From contig JAHZAT010000036.1 in the NCBI GenBank assembly GCA_019423795.1, forward strand, positions 37,794-101,793: a stretch of 64,000 nucleotides of DNA. The letters are read 5' to 3'. The DNA comes from Clostridiales bacterium (GTDB lineage Bacteria; Bacillota; Clostridia; Lachnospirales; Lachnospiraceae). Of the stretch, positions 43,628 to 52,122 are shown piece after piece. Made by a program: the position numbers and the translations under genes. A model generated the notes under the pieces. It was not told the DNA's origin. It searched no databases and saw nothing but the letters and a program-made list of their open reading frames with translations. Every line of letters begins with the position of its first letter. Position 1 is the first letter of the stretch.

Positions 43628-43642
43628 AGATTATCTCCTCTC

Positions 43643-44581
43643 TTAGTTTCTTCCACAATCCTGTGTATTTCCTCTTAATGTATCTAATCCGTGTGGCAGC
43701 TGGTCAATAATAAAGGAAAGACCCTCTTCGACTGCCTTTTTGCTACCCGGAAGATTGATGATCAGTGTTTTCTTTCTTATGACACTGACCCCTCTTGATA
43801 ACATGGCTCGTTTTGTGATCGTCATAGACCCTGCACGGATTGCCTCTGCGATTCCAGGTACATTTCTGTCAGCCACGGCTAAAGTTGCTTCTGGTGTACA
43901 ATCTCTTGGGGAAAGTCCTGTTCCTCCAGTTGTAATGATCAGATCAACCTGACGACTGTCACTTAAACGGATCAATTCTTTTTTGATCTGTGCCATCTCA
44001 TCTGGAAGAAGGATTTCTTCTATGATCTCAAATCCATGTTCTCTTAAAATCTCACTTGCTTTTGGACCACTTGTGTCTACTCGTTCTCCTCTGGATCCTT
44101 TATCACTTAATGTGATGACTGCAGCCTGATATGGCATATCTTTGTCTGGATAAATAACTTTAATCTTATCTCCAACTTTGATCATTCCACCTTCTAACAC
44201 TTTTGCAAAAATTCCTTCTCTTGGCATAATGCAGTCTCCCACACGTTTGTAAATCTCACAGTGACTGTGGCACTCTTTTCCAATCTGAGTAACTTCAAAC
44301 TTTACATCATTACAGATCAATTTTGTTCCAACTGGTAATTTCTTAAAATCAATCCCATAAACAAGCACATTTTCTCCAAAATCACCTTCGATCACAGATG
44401 CTCCTTTTTCATTGAATTCATCTACGATATCCGCACTTAAAAAACTGACCTGTCGGTGCCATTTCCCTGCATGTGCATCTCCTTCTAATCCAAAGTCTTT
44501 GATCACTTTCACTTCATTGATATTTTTCTTTACCGTTCCACGTTTTTCACTGATACAAACCGCTTTTATGATTCCTTCCAT
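43643..44581 (-). CDS. MOSC domain-MogA fusion (molybdopterin adenylyltransferase)
   Basis: 312 residues. Residues 1-145 are a MOSC domain (GLEGDAHAGKWHRQVSFLS; FGENVLV; GKECHSHCEIY), which binds Mo cofactor or handles its sulfur. Residues 150-312 are MogA/MoaB-like (VITLSDKGSRGERVDTSGP; TTGGTGLSPRDCTPEAT; LPGSKKAVEE), which adenylylates molybdopterin. The 3' end of moaC overlaps its start by 16 bp. The fusion is common in clostridia. Confidence 0.9.
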   Translation of the reverse strand: MEGIIKAVCISEKRGTVKKNINEVKVIKDFGLEGDAHAGKWHRQVSFLSADIVDEFNEKGASVIEGDFGENVLVYGIDFKKLPVGTKLICNDVKFEVTQIGKECHSHCEIYKRVGDCIMPREGIFAKVLEGGMIKVGDKIKVIYPDKDMPYQAAVITLSDKGSRGERVDTSGPKASEILREHGFEIIEEILLPDEMAQIKKELIRLSDSRQVDLIITTGGTGLSPRDCTPEATLAVADRNVPGIAEAIRAGSMTITKRAMLSRGVSVIRKKTLIINLPGSKKAVEEGLSFIIDQLPHGLDTLRGNTQDCGRN

Positions 44582-45048
44582 GTAAAATCACCACTCTTTC
44601 CACCTGTTTTTTCCACTAAATGAATATCTGACATGACCATATGTTTATCGATTGCCTTACACATATCATAAATCGTTAATAAGGCAACCTGGACTCCTGT
44701 CAAAGCTTCCATCTCAACCCCTGTTTTTCCTGTTGTTTTAACAAGGCAGACCGCTTTGATCTCTTTGGTCTCTTCTAACATTTCAAAGTCAACTTTACAC
44801 TTTGTAAGCATCAGAAGATGGCACATCGGGATCAGTTCAAATGTCTTCTTTGCTGCCATGATCCCTGCGATCCTTGCAGTTCCTAAGACATCTCCTTTTG
44901 CCATACTTCCTTCTTTGACTTTCGCAAAGATTTCATCATTGACTTTGATCTTTCCCTGTGCGATCGCAGTTCTTGTTGTTTCTTTTTTTTCTGTTACATC
45001 GACCATGACTGCATTTCCATGCTGGTCAAAATGTGAAAATTCTCCCAT
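44566..45048 (-). CDS. moaC: Cyclic pyranopterin monophosphate synthase MoaC
   Basis: 160 residues, the family length. MVDVTEKKETTRTAIAQGKI, AKKTFELIPMCHLLMLTKCK and TGVEMEALTGV are the conserved segments. It makes cPMP together with MoaA, the first steps of molybdopterin synthesis. It starts 5 bp after moaA. Confidence 0.95.
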   Translation of the reverse strand: MGEFSHFDQHGNAVMVDVTEKKETTRTAIAQGKIKVNDEIFAKVKEGSMAKGDVLGTARIAGIMAAKKTFELIPMCHLLMLTKCKVDFEMLEETKEIKAVCLVKTTGKTGVEMEALTGVQVALLTIYDMCKAIDKHMVMSDIHLVEKTGGKSGDFTWKES

Positions 45049-45053
45049 TGATA

Positions 45054-46013
45054 TTATCCTCCAATTGTATACATCTTACTGTCTGACGGCTTGTCTTCAA
45101 AATGATGTGCCTGTGGTTTTTTGTAAATGATCTCTTCTAACACCTTTTTGATTTCTTCGTCAGAACTTCCATTTCTTAATAGTTTTCTGATATTCCCTGC
45201 TTCTTGGTAATAAAGACATGGTTTAACTCCTCCAGTCGATGTCAGGCGAATACGATTGCATCTGTCACAAAACTTTCCATGCAATGCTTCGATCCATCCG
45301 ATCATTCCTTTATAACCTTCCATTGTTTCATAAACTGCCGGACCATTTCCGATTTTTTGTTCTACTTTATGAAATCTAATTCCTTGATCTTTTAGATTCT
45401 TTCTGATCTCATCTCGTGACAAAGATGATGTGATCTGTTTGTTTCCAAGTGGCATTTGTTCGATGAATCGGATACAAATTTTATGATATTTTATATAGTC
45501 TATAAATTTCTGGATATCCTCCATCGTTGTCTGTTCTGTCAGTACGGTATTGATCTTTACGTTCAATCCCATATAAGCTGCTTCTTTGATAGCTTTCATA
45601 ACCTTTTCATAGCCATCATATCCTGTGATATTTTTATATTTTTCACAATCCATAAAATCAAGACTTACGTTGATCCCGTCAATTCCTGCTTCTGTTAATT
45701 TATCCAAATCTCTTGATAAAAAAATTGCATTTGTTGTTAATGTAACTTTACTTACCTTATTCATCTTTTTTAATTCATAAATAAAATCTGCGCAGCCTTT
45801 TCGTACCAATGGTTCTCCACCTGTGATCTTAAATTTGTCAATTCCAAGCTTAGTAAGAATCTTACATAATCTTAGGATTTCTTCATATCTTAAAATATCC
45901 TTATGAGATAACTTTTCCTCATGATCTGGGCGGCAGTAGGTACAATATAGATTGCAGCGGTCCGTGATCGATATTCTGGCATAATCAATCGTTCTTTGAA
46001 ATTGATCTTTCAT
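45054..46013 (-). CDS. moaA: GTP 3',8-cyclase MoaA (radical SAM)
   Basis: 319 residues. Radical SAM cluster C20-x3-C24-x2-C27 (RCNLYCTYCRPD) and a C-terminal second cluster region (CDRCNRIRLTSTGGVKPCLY). It turns GTP into 3',8-cyclo-GTP. It is the first gene of the molybdopterin/molybdate/selenium operon. A 24-bp inverted repeat 13 bp upstream is a candidate ModE site. moaD, moaE and mobA-like genes are not in the window. Confidence 0.94.
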   Translation of the reverse strand: MKDQFQRTIDYARISITDRCNLYCTYCRPDHEEKLSHKDILRYEEILRLCKILTKLGIDKFKITGGEPLVRKGCADFIYELKKMNKVSKVTLTTNAIFLSRDLDKLTEAGIDGINVSLDFMDCEKYKNITGYDGYEKVMKAIKEAAYMGLNVKINTVLTEQTTMEDIQKFIDYIKYHKICIRFIEQMPLGNKQITSSLSRDEIRKNLKDQGIRFHKVEQKIGNGPAVYETMEGYKGMIGWIEALHGKFCDRCNRIRLTSTGGVKPCLYYQEAGNIRKLLRNGSSDEEIKKVLEEIIYKKPQAHHFEDKPSDSKMYTIGG

Positions 46014-46026
46014 TCTTCTCTCCTGT

Positions 46027-46050
46027 CGTTATTCTCAAATGAGAATAACG
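46027..46050. promoter_or_regulatory. Candidate ModE-type operator upstream of moaA
   Basis: 11-bp arms CGTTATTCTCA and TGAGAATAACG separated by AA. The outer CGTTAT...ATAACG resembles the ModE consensus of enterobacteria, and the operon encodes a ModE-type winged-helix protein. It could alternatively act as an RNA hairpin close to the ribosome site. Confidence 0.5.
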
Positions 46051-46062
46051 ATTGCTCAAAAT

Positions 46063-46105
46063 CAGACAGGACAATCTTTCTTCATCTTAAGATCCTTCCT
46101 GTCTG
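46063..46105 (-). terminator. Stem-loop between selD and moaA
   Basis: Arms CAGACAGGA (46063-46071) and TCCTGTCTG (46097-46105), followed on the minus strand by ATTTTGAG. It is a weak terminator or attenuator, since the T-run is short; it separates selD from moaA. Confidence 0.5.
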
Positions 46106-46114
46106 TTTTATGTT

Positions 46115-47152
46115 CTATTCTAATATAATTGATTTCTCTTCTTTATCTTCTACATACCCAATTATTTTAGCACATGGGATCGTATTCTGTAAATCTTTTA
46201 ATAAATTTTTTGCATCTTTTTCATCGACTGCGATCATCAGTCCTCCGGATGTCTGTGGATCGTATAAAATATCTTCCATGGCCCTCTTGATTTCTTTTGC
46301 TTTTGAGACTCCTGCACTTGCATATTTGCGGTTTCGATAGGCTCCTTCCGGGATCATTCCAAGATCTGCCATCTCTAATGCTTCTTTGTGATATGGAATC
46401 TCTTTTGTCATAAAATGGATCGTCACATTACTTCCCTGTGCCATCTCATACCCATGTCCGAGCAAACCAAATCCAGTCACATCCGTACAACTGTGAACAG
46501 CGTATTTTACCATGATATCTCTGGCATATTTATTTAATTGTCTCATCTGATCATAAATCTTATCCATCACTTTCTGATCGATAAATTCTGCTTTGGCGGA
46601 TGTTGTTAGAATCCCGACTCCTAATGGTTTCGTAAGAATCAAGACATCTCCAGGTTTTGCACCACTGTTTGTCAGAAATTTCTTTGGATGCACAAATCCT
46701 GAAACGGATAAACCATACTTTGGTTCCTGATCATGAATTGTATGACCACCTGTGATGATCACTCCTGCTTCATATGCTTTCTTATAACCCCCGCGTAAAA
46801 TTGCCTGTATACTGTCCTTTGGCATATCTTTTGTGACACACATGATATTTAAAGCCAATTTGGGATCAGCTCCCATCGCATAGATATCACTGATTGCATT
46901 GACCGCTGCGATTTCCCCAAACATTTCCGGATCATCAACGATCGGTGGAAAGAAATCCAGAGTCTGAACAAGTGCTGTATTATCATCAATTTTATAGACA
47001 GAAGCATCATCACTTTTGTCGAATCCAACCAGTAATCGTTCATCCGATCTTGTTGGAATTCCATCTAATAACTTTGCCAGAGTTCCAGCTCCGACCTTTG
47101 CCCCACATCCTGCACACTGGGCAAGTTTCGTTAATTTTACTTCTGTTTCCAT
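46115..47152 (-). CDS. selD: Selenide, water dikinase SelD
   Basis: 345 residues. The catalytic region is AQCAGCGAKVGAG with C16 and K19; the active-site residue is an ordinary Cys (TGC), not selenocysteine. It makes selenophosphate from selenide and ATP, for selenocysteine, selenouridine or the selenium-labile Mo cofactor. No selA, selB, tRNA-Sec or ybbB is nearby, so within this window its context is the hydroxylase cofactor. It follows the MATE gene by 38 bp. Confidence 0.93.
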   Translation of the reverse strand: METEVKLTKLAQCAGCGAKVGAGTLAKLLDGIPTRSDERLLVGFDKSDDASVYKIDDNTALVQTLDFFPPIVDDPEMFGEIAAVNAISDIYAMGADPKLALNIMCVTKDMPKDSIQAILRGGYKKAYEAGVIITGGHTIHDQEPKYGLSVSGFVHPKKFLTNSGAKPGDVLILTKPLGVGILTTSAKAEFIDQKVMDKIYDQMRQLNKYARDIMVKYAVHSCTDVTGFGLLGHGYEMAQGSNVTIHFMTKEIPYHKEALEMADLGMIPEGAYRNRKYASAGVSKAKEIKRAMEDILYDPQTSGGLMIAVDEKDAKNLLKDLQNTIPCAKIIGYVEDKEEKSIILE

Positions 47153-47190
47153 AGAAATTTTCCTCCCTTAAATATCTCTTTCAATACCTC

Positions 47191-48555
47191 TTAAACGTTA
47201 TCTCTTGTCACATCTTTTAACCATTTAAAACTACGATACCTGATCGATGTGATCGGCACTTTGATCAATTCATCACTCATCAATAAGACATAAACTGCCG
47301 GTACACTCCAATGAAATACAAATGCTGCCAATGCACCTAACAAAATGGAGCATCCCCACATCGTTGATACATCCATGATCAGGCCAAACTTTGTATCGCC
47401 TCCAGAGCGGAAGATTCCAACAACCATTGTTGTATTAAATGCCTGTGCGATCACAAAATAAGACATCACATAAAACATCATCTTCAGATAATATCTTGCA
47501 GCTGCACTTAGTGATAAGAAAGAAATCACAACTGGGGAAGCAATTAAGATCAATGCCCCGCCAATTACTCCCATAACCACACTTAAAATAATAAATCGTT
47601 TCGCATAAGCTCTGGCATGATCAAATTTCTTCTCTCCGATCGTCTTACCAAGATAGATTGCTGTTGCACTGGATAATCCAAAGGATACGACGGTTGCTAA
47701 CTGTCTTGCCACCTGTGCCACAGAATTGGCTGCAACTGCAGAACTACCCATATGTCCAAGAACAGCTGTATTTGCTGATGTTCCAAGTCCCCACATCACT
47801 TCATTTAAAACAACTGGCAGGGAATAGACTAAAAAGTCTTTCACTAACAATTTGTCCTGATGTAGAAAATAATGAACTCTGAATTTTACATCTTTATTAT
47901 AAATCTTTGCATAACCACAGACCAAAATCAATTCTACGATCCTTGCGATCAATGTTGCAATGGCTGCTCCTCGGATTCCTAATGCTGGAAATCCGAATAA
48001 TCCAAAAATAAAAATTGCATTAAAGATCACATTACATAAAAATGATACAAGATAGACGACTGTCGCTACGATCACTCGTTCAATGCTTCTCATAACATAT
48101 AAGTATACATTGGTAATTCCCATGATAATATAAGAGCATGCTACAATTCTTAAATATTTGACTCCTTCTGCGATCACCTGTGGATCATTTGTAAAGATTC
48201 TCATTAGGGATGCTGGAATTGCAAAGGCTGCCACTGTAAAAATTGCCGTTACGATCACTGCGGATCTGATCCCTAAGGCAAGAATCTTTTCAATCGTTGT
48301 TTTATCACCTTTTCCCCAGTATTGCGCGGTAAGAACAGTTGCACCTGACGTCAATCCAAATAAGAACAATACCATGATATACTGAATCTGACCTGCAAGG
48401 GAAGCTCCTGATAATACTTTTTCACTGACTTTTCCAAGCATTACAACATCGGCTGCAGTAACACCGACATTGATCAGATTTTGTAATGCCATCGGAACAA
48501 CCAGTGAAAATACATTTTTATAAAAATCTTTCCAGTTAATATTTAAATCATTCAA
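47191..48555 (-). CDS. MATE family efflux transporter
   Basis: 454 residues with about 12 hydrophobic segments. It has a TTG start with AGGAG 7 bases upstream; the next in-frame Met is residue 22. Conserved MATE features: SLVVPMALQNLINVG, SGATVLTAQYWGKGD, and the halves repeat. It shares a promoter with selD. A role in selenium or metal handling would be speculation. Confidence 0.87.
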   Translation of the reverse strand: MNDLNINWKDFYKNVFSLVVPMALQNLINVGVTAADVVMLGKVSEKVLSGASLAGQIQYIMVLFLFGLTSGATVLTAQYWGKGDKTTIEKILALGIRSAVIVTAIFTVAAFAIPASLMRIFTNDPQVIAEGVKYLRIVACSYIIMGITNVYLYVMRSIERVIVATVVYLVSFLCNVIFNAIFIFGLFGFPALGIRGAAIATLIARIVELILVCGYAKIYNKDVKFRVHYFLHQDKLLVKDFLVYSLPVVLNEVMWGLGTSANTAVLGHMGSSAVAANSVAQVARQLATVVSFGLSSATAIYLGKTIGEKKFDHARAYAKRFIILSVVMGVIGGALILIASPVVISFLSLSAAARYYLKMMFYVMSYFVIAQAFNTTMVVGIFRSGGDTKFGLIMDVSTMWGCSILLGALAAFVFHWSVPAVYVLLMSDELIKVPITSIRYRSFKWLKDVTRDNV

Positions 48556-48589
48556 TCTTTTTCTCCTGTTCTTTTCATTTCCTCATAAT

Positions 48590-48618
48590 AGAATATAGAA
48601 GCTTTGTCTGCTTGTCAA
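48590..48618 (-). promoter_or_regulatory. Promoter of the MATE-selD unit
   Basis: On the minus strand TTGACA (48613-48618), a 17-bp spacer, TATTCT (48590-48595), 35 bp before the TTG start. Confidence 0.7.
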
Positions 48619-48664
48619 GCACGTGTTAAATGTCTGTATTTCATTTAGTATCTCCAAAAATTAA

Positions 48665-48738
48665 AAAATAAAAACCACTTAATAGAATCATCCGCAAATT
48701 CGTCTTTGCAAGATTTATTAAATGGTTTTTACTTTTAT
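48665..48738 (-). terminator. Terminator of the DUF6465-like gene
   Basis: Arms AAAAACCACTTAATA (left) and TATTAAATGGTTTTT (right, one mismatch) with a long loop; T-rich exit on the minus strand, 43 bp after the stop at 48781. Confidence 0.6.
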
Positions 48739-48780
48739 AATTAGAATTTAATTTTTTGGCATGTATTATGAATATGTAGT

Positions 48781-49002
48781 TTATTCTTCGATCTTTAATG
48801 CTTCTTCGTTACTGATCTCTTTGCCGTCTTTTGTTGTTGCAACGTAATAGATATCACCTTGCGCAGGTTGATAGTAAATATCTAAGTTTGCAATTGTGTT
48901 CATTTTAACACCACTTGCTTTTAAATCTTCTTTAACAAGTTTCTCTGTGTCTTTTACATCCACATTACGTTCCTGAAACTGCACTTCGATTTTTGTTTTC
49001 AT
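48781..49002 (-). CDS. Small conserved protein, DUF6465-like
   Basis: 73 residues: MKTKIEVQFQERNVDVKDTE and DIYYQPAQGDIYYVATTKDG. It resembles a small Lachnospiraceae family, annotated as DUF6465 as far as I recall, whose function is unknown. No membrane segment or signal. It has its own promoter and terminator, so it is a single-gene unit. Confidence 0.65.
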   Translation of the reverse strand: MKTKIEVQFQERNVDVKDTEKLVKEDLKASGVKMNTIANLDIYYQPAQGDIYYVATTKDGKEISNEEALKIEE

Positions 49003-49113
49003 AATGCTCTCCTTCTTTTTAATTGTCTGATCTTTATGTTAACTCTTGATGTGATTATTATCAGATTGTATAAACAATATGTATATTGTATTTTCCATGC
49101 CGTTTATAAAGCT

Positions 49114-49142
49114 ATTATATACTTTAATTCCAATTTATTCAA
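49114..49142 (-). promoter_or_regulatory. Promoter of the DUF6465-like gene
   Basis: On the minus strand TTGAAT (49137-49142), a 17-bp spacer, TATAAT (49114-49119). The leader to the start codon is about 105 nt. Confidence 0.7.
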
Positions 49143-49166
49143 CTTGAATCTGATTTAGTACAAAAT

Positions 49167-49703
49167 CTACGCCTTTACTTTTGCTTTTCTTTCTGCAATC
49201 TTTTTAATGATCACATCTGCGATCCATCCACATAATAATCCAATGATCAATCCACCTAAAACATCCGTTGGGTAATGAACATATAAATACAATCTTGAAA
49301 AAGCGATGAAAATAGATAATATCAAAGCCCCTGCTGCCACTTTCTTTTTTCCTGCAAAATAAAGTGCACTGACTGATGCAAACGATGCTGCGGTATGACC
49401 GGATGGAAAAGAATAATCCTTCAATGGTGTAACCAGTAACTGTACCGTTTTATTGATACTATAAGGCCTTGGTCTTGCAACGATCGGTTTTATGATCACA
49501 TTGCAAATGATCAGATCAGCGATCAATGCCACTGCCATGTATCCTCCTGCTTTTCTTGTTTTTGGTATCAGTAATAAAATAACTGTCAAAATGATCCACA
49601 CGATTCCTGCATCTCCAAGTTTGGTGATTGATATCATAAATGTATCTAGGAATGAAGTATGGATCGTCTGAAGTCCGTCTAACATCTGAAATTCAAATCC
49701 CAT
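49167..49703 (-). CDS. PAP2 family membrane phosphatase
   Basis: 178 residues with about five hydrophobic segments. The three PAP2 phosphatase motifs are present: KPIVARPRP, PSGHTAAS and SRLYLYVHYPTDVLGG. Likely substrates are undecaprenyl pyrophosphate or phosphatidate at the outer face of the membrane. Single gene, separated from the haem operon by a terminator. Confidence 0.88.
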   Translation of the reverse strand: MGFEFQMLDGLQTIHTSFLDTFMISITKLGDAGIVWIILTVILLLIPKTRKAGGYMAVALIADLIICNVIIKPIVARPRPYSINKTVQLLVTPLKDYSFPSGHTAASFASVSALYFAGKKKVAAGALILSIFIAFSRLYLYVHYPTDVLGGLIIGLLCGWIADVIIKKIAERKAKVKA

Positions 49704-49732
49704 AATGATTTAATTCTGCCTTTCTTTTTCAT

Positions 49733-49774
49733 TTAAAATGCCAGCGTTCCATCATTTGATCTCTGGCATTTTGC
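49733..49774 (-). terminator. Terminator of the siroheme operon
   Basis: Perfect 10-bp arms AAAATGCCAG (49735-49744) and CTGGCATTTT (49763-49772), just after the stop codon at 49777. Confidence 0.7.
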
Positions 49775-49776
49775 TA

Positions 49777-52122
49777 TTATAACATAGATTCCTTGATTTT
49801 ATCAAACATTGATAAATATGTTGTATCTTTGGCTTCTAAAATATGTTTTACTCCAACTTTCTTTAATTGTTTTGTTGTCTTTTCTCCGATACTGATGCAT
49901 GGAATGTTTTCTATCCATTCCTTTATTTCTTCTTTTTTTATCTGATCAAAAAATCTTCGAACGGAAGACGCACAAGTAAATGAAATACTTTTAATATCTT
50001 TGATCTGTAGGTGGACATCAAAGATCACTTTCTTATTTTCATACATGATCTTTTCTTTTATCTGGCAAACTGATTCAAGTGTTTCTTTTAGTATTTCTCC
50101 ACCAGATATTCCTTTACAATACCAAATGACATCATCTTTATTTACTTCCTGTTTCATAAGTTTGCAAAGATAGACTTCTCCTGCTTCTTTCGGCATAAAA
50201 TCTGCAACAATTCCATATTCCATTAAAACATCTTTCGTTTTCTCTCCAACGACAACTATCTTTTTATCATAAAGATTTCTTAGATCCAGATTAGCAGCTT
50301 TCATCTGTTTCATAAACCCATGAACTCCATATCTGCTTGTAAAAATAAGATAAGTAACTTTCGCTAATTCTTCCTTAGAAATCAGATTCTTTTTATAAGA
50401 GATCTCTCCTGTTTGAAATTCTTTGATCTTATATCCATGATCTTTTAATAACTGTGCTAATTTTGATGGCTGATCACCTACCTTTGTGACCAAATGCCAA
50501 ATTGTATCTTCTGGTTTTTGAATCTCTTTTTGAAGTTTCACAACATCTCCTACAACAATAACAGCTGGTGATGAAAGCTTTTCCTGATCTGCTTTTTCCT
50601 GAATCGTATTTAATGTTGCAGTACATGTTTTTTGTTTTGCTGATGCCGCATTTGAAATGACTACAACAGGTGTATTTTCATTCATTCCTTTTTTTAATAA
50701 ATTGGTTGTGATCTCTTCTAATTTTGTAAGTCCCATTAAGAATACTAATGTCTCTTCTGACTTTGCCATAGAAGCAAAATTAAGATCAGACAGCTGATTT
50801 CTACAATCATGTGCTGTCACAACGCGAAATCCTTTGGAGATTCCTCTGTGTGTGACTGGGATTCCAGCAAGTTCTGCGGCTGCGATACAGGAACTGATTC
50901 CAGGAATGACTTCGCAGTGAATTTCCTGATTCGCTAAATAAATAGCTTCTTCCCCACCTCGTCCAAAGACAAATGGATCGCCACCTTTTAAACGAACTAC
51001 AATATCATATTGCAATGCTTTCTCTGCTAACAATTCATTGATCTGTTCTTGTTTCATTGTATGATGATGATTTTCTTTTCCAACATAGATACACTCACAG
51101 CCAGCTTTTGTCTCATCTAATAGTTCCTGTGGAATAAGCCTGTCATAAATCACGCAGTCTGCTTTTTTTAATATCTCTTTTCCTTTGACTGTGATAAGTT
51201 CCGGATCTCCTGGTCCTGCACCGATCAAATAGACAATTCCTTCCAACTGTTTTTTTATATTTTTTACGGCTGTTTTTGCTAAAGTTTCAGGGTCAGTCCC
51301 ATAAACTTTCGTGTATGCCTGTTTGTTTCCATCTTCATTTCCAAACATCGCATCTAATCGGTATCCATCGTTTGTCTTCTGACATCTGGCACCTGCCGGG
51401 GTATGACAGCTTCCACCCATTTGTTCTAAGAAATTTCGTTCTGCACATACCTCGTTCATAGTTTCTTCGTCCGAAAATACATCTAACATCTGTTGTAATT
51501 CTTTCTGATCTTCTCTGACTTCCAACGCAAGAACTCCCTGTGCAGGTGCTGAGATCATTTCTTCTGGTTCCAGATATTGTGTGATCACATCTTGCATTCC
51601 AAGTCGTTTCAGTCCTGCTGCCGCAAGAATGATTCCATCTAATTCTTGTTCTTCCATTTTCCGAAGTCTTGTATCGACATTTCCACGGATATTGACGATC
51701 TTAAGATCTGGTCTTTGTTTTAGCAGCTGAAACGCACGTCGTTTACTTCCAGTTCCGATCACTGCTCCTTTTCTTAAATCAGAAAGGTTGGATGCTGTTC
51801 GAAGGATTAGTACATCTCTTGGATCTTCCCTTTTCCATGATTTTGTGAAAACAAGCCCTTTCGCTGGAGTTGACGGCATATCTTTCATACTGTGAACGCC
51901 CATATGAATCTCCCCGGAAATGATTTTTTCTTCGATTTCTTTCACAAACAGTCCTTTTCCACCAATCTTATCTAATGGTTTATTCTGAATTTTATCACCC
52001 TTTGTTTTAATCACTTCAATTTCAAAAGAATGCTCTGGATATGCCTTTGCCAATTTCTCCTGTACATACTTTGTCTGAATTAATGCAAGACGTGATCCTC
52101 TTGAGCCAATGATATATTTCAT
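49777..52122 (-). CDS. hemC: HemC-CobA-HemD trifunctional fusion
   Basis: 781 residues. Residues 1-290 are hydroxymethylbilane synthase (dipyrromethane Cys C239 in GGSCHTPAGAR). Residues 295-535 are uroporphyrinogen-III C-methyltransferase (GAGPGDPELIT at 301-311; RLKGGDPFVFGRGGEE). Residues 540-781 are uroporphyrinogen-III synthase (FTSRYGVHGF; FTCASSVRRFF; CISIGEKTTKQL). One protein thus goes from porphobilinogen to precorrin-2. CobA-HemD fusions are common in clostridia; the added HemC is less usual. It overlaps hemA by 4 bp. Confidence 0.93.
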   Translation of the reverse strand: MKYIIGSRGSRLALIQTKYVQEKLAKAYPEHSFEIEVIKTKGDKIQNKPLDKIGGKGLFVKEIEEKIISGEIHMGVHSMKDMPSTPAKGLVFTKSWKREDPRDVLILRTASNLSDLRKGAVIGTGSKRRAFQLLKQRPDLKIVNIRGNVDTRLRKMEEQELDGIILAAAGLKRLGMQDVITQYLEPEEMISAPAQGVLALEVREDQKELQQMLDVFSDEETMNEVCAERNFLEQMGGSCHTPAGARCQKTNDGYRLDAMFGNEDGNKQAYTKVYGTDPETLAKTAVKNIKKQLEGIVYLIGAGPGDPELITVKGKEILKKADCVIYDRLIPQELLDETKAGCECIYVGKENHHHTMKQEQINELLAEKALQYDIVVRLKGGDPFVFGRGGEEAIYLANQEIHCEVIPGISSCIAAAELAGIPVTHRGISKGFRVVTAHDCRNQLSDLNFASMAKSEETLVFLMGLTKLEEITTNLLKKGMNENTPVVVISNAASAKQKTCTATLNTIQEKADQEKLSSPAVIVVGDVVKLQKEIQKPEDTIWHLVTKVGDQPSKLAQLLKDHGYKIKEFQTGEISYKKNLISKEELAKVTYLIFTSRYGVHGFMKQMKAANLDLRNLYDKKIVVVGEKTKDVLMEYGIVADFMPKEAGEVYLCKLMKQEVNKDDVIWYCKGISGGEILKETLESVCQIKEKIMYENKKVIFDVHLQIKDIKSISFTCASSVRRFFDQIKKEEIKEWIENIPCISIGEKTTKQLKKVGVKHILEAKDTTYLSMFDKIKESML

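Noticed and set aside
46115..47152. Selenocysteine in SelD
   Set aside because: The active-site codon is Cys; no in-frame TGA is seen there.
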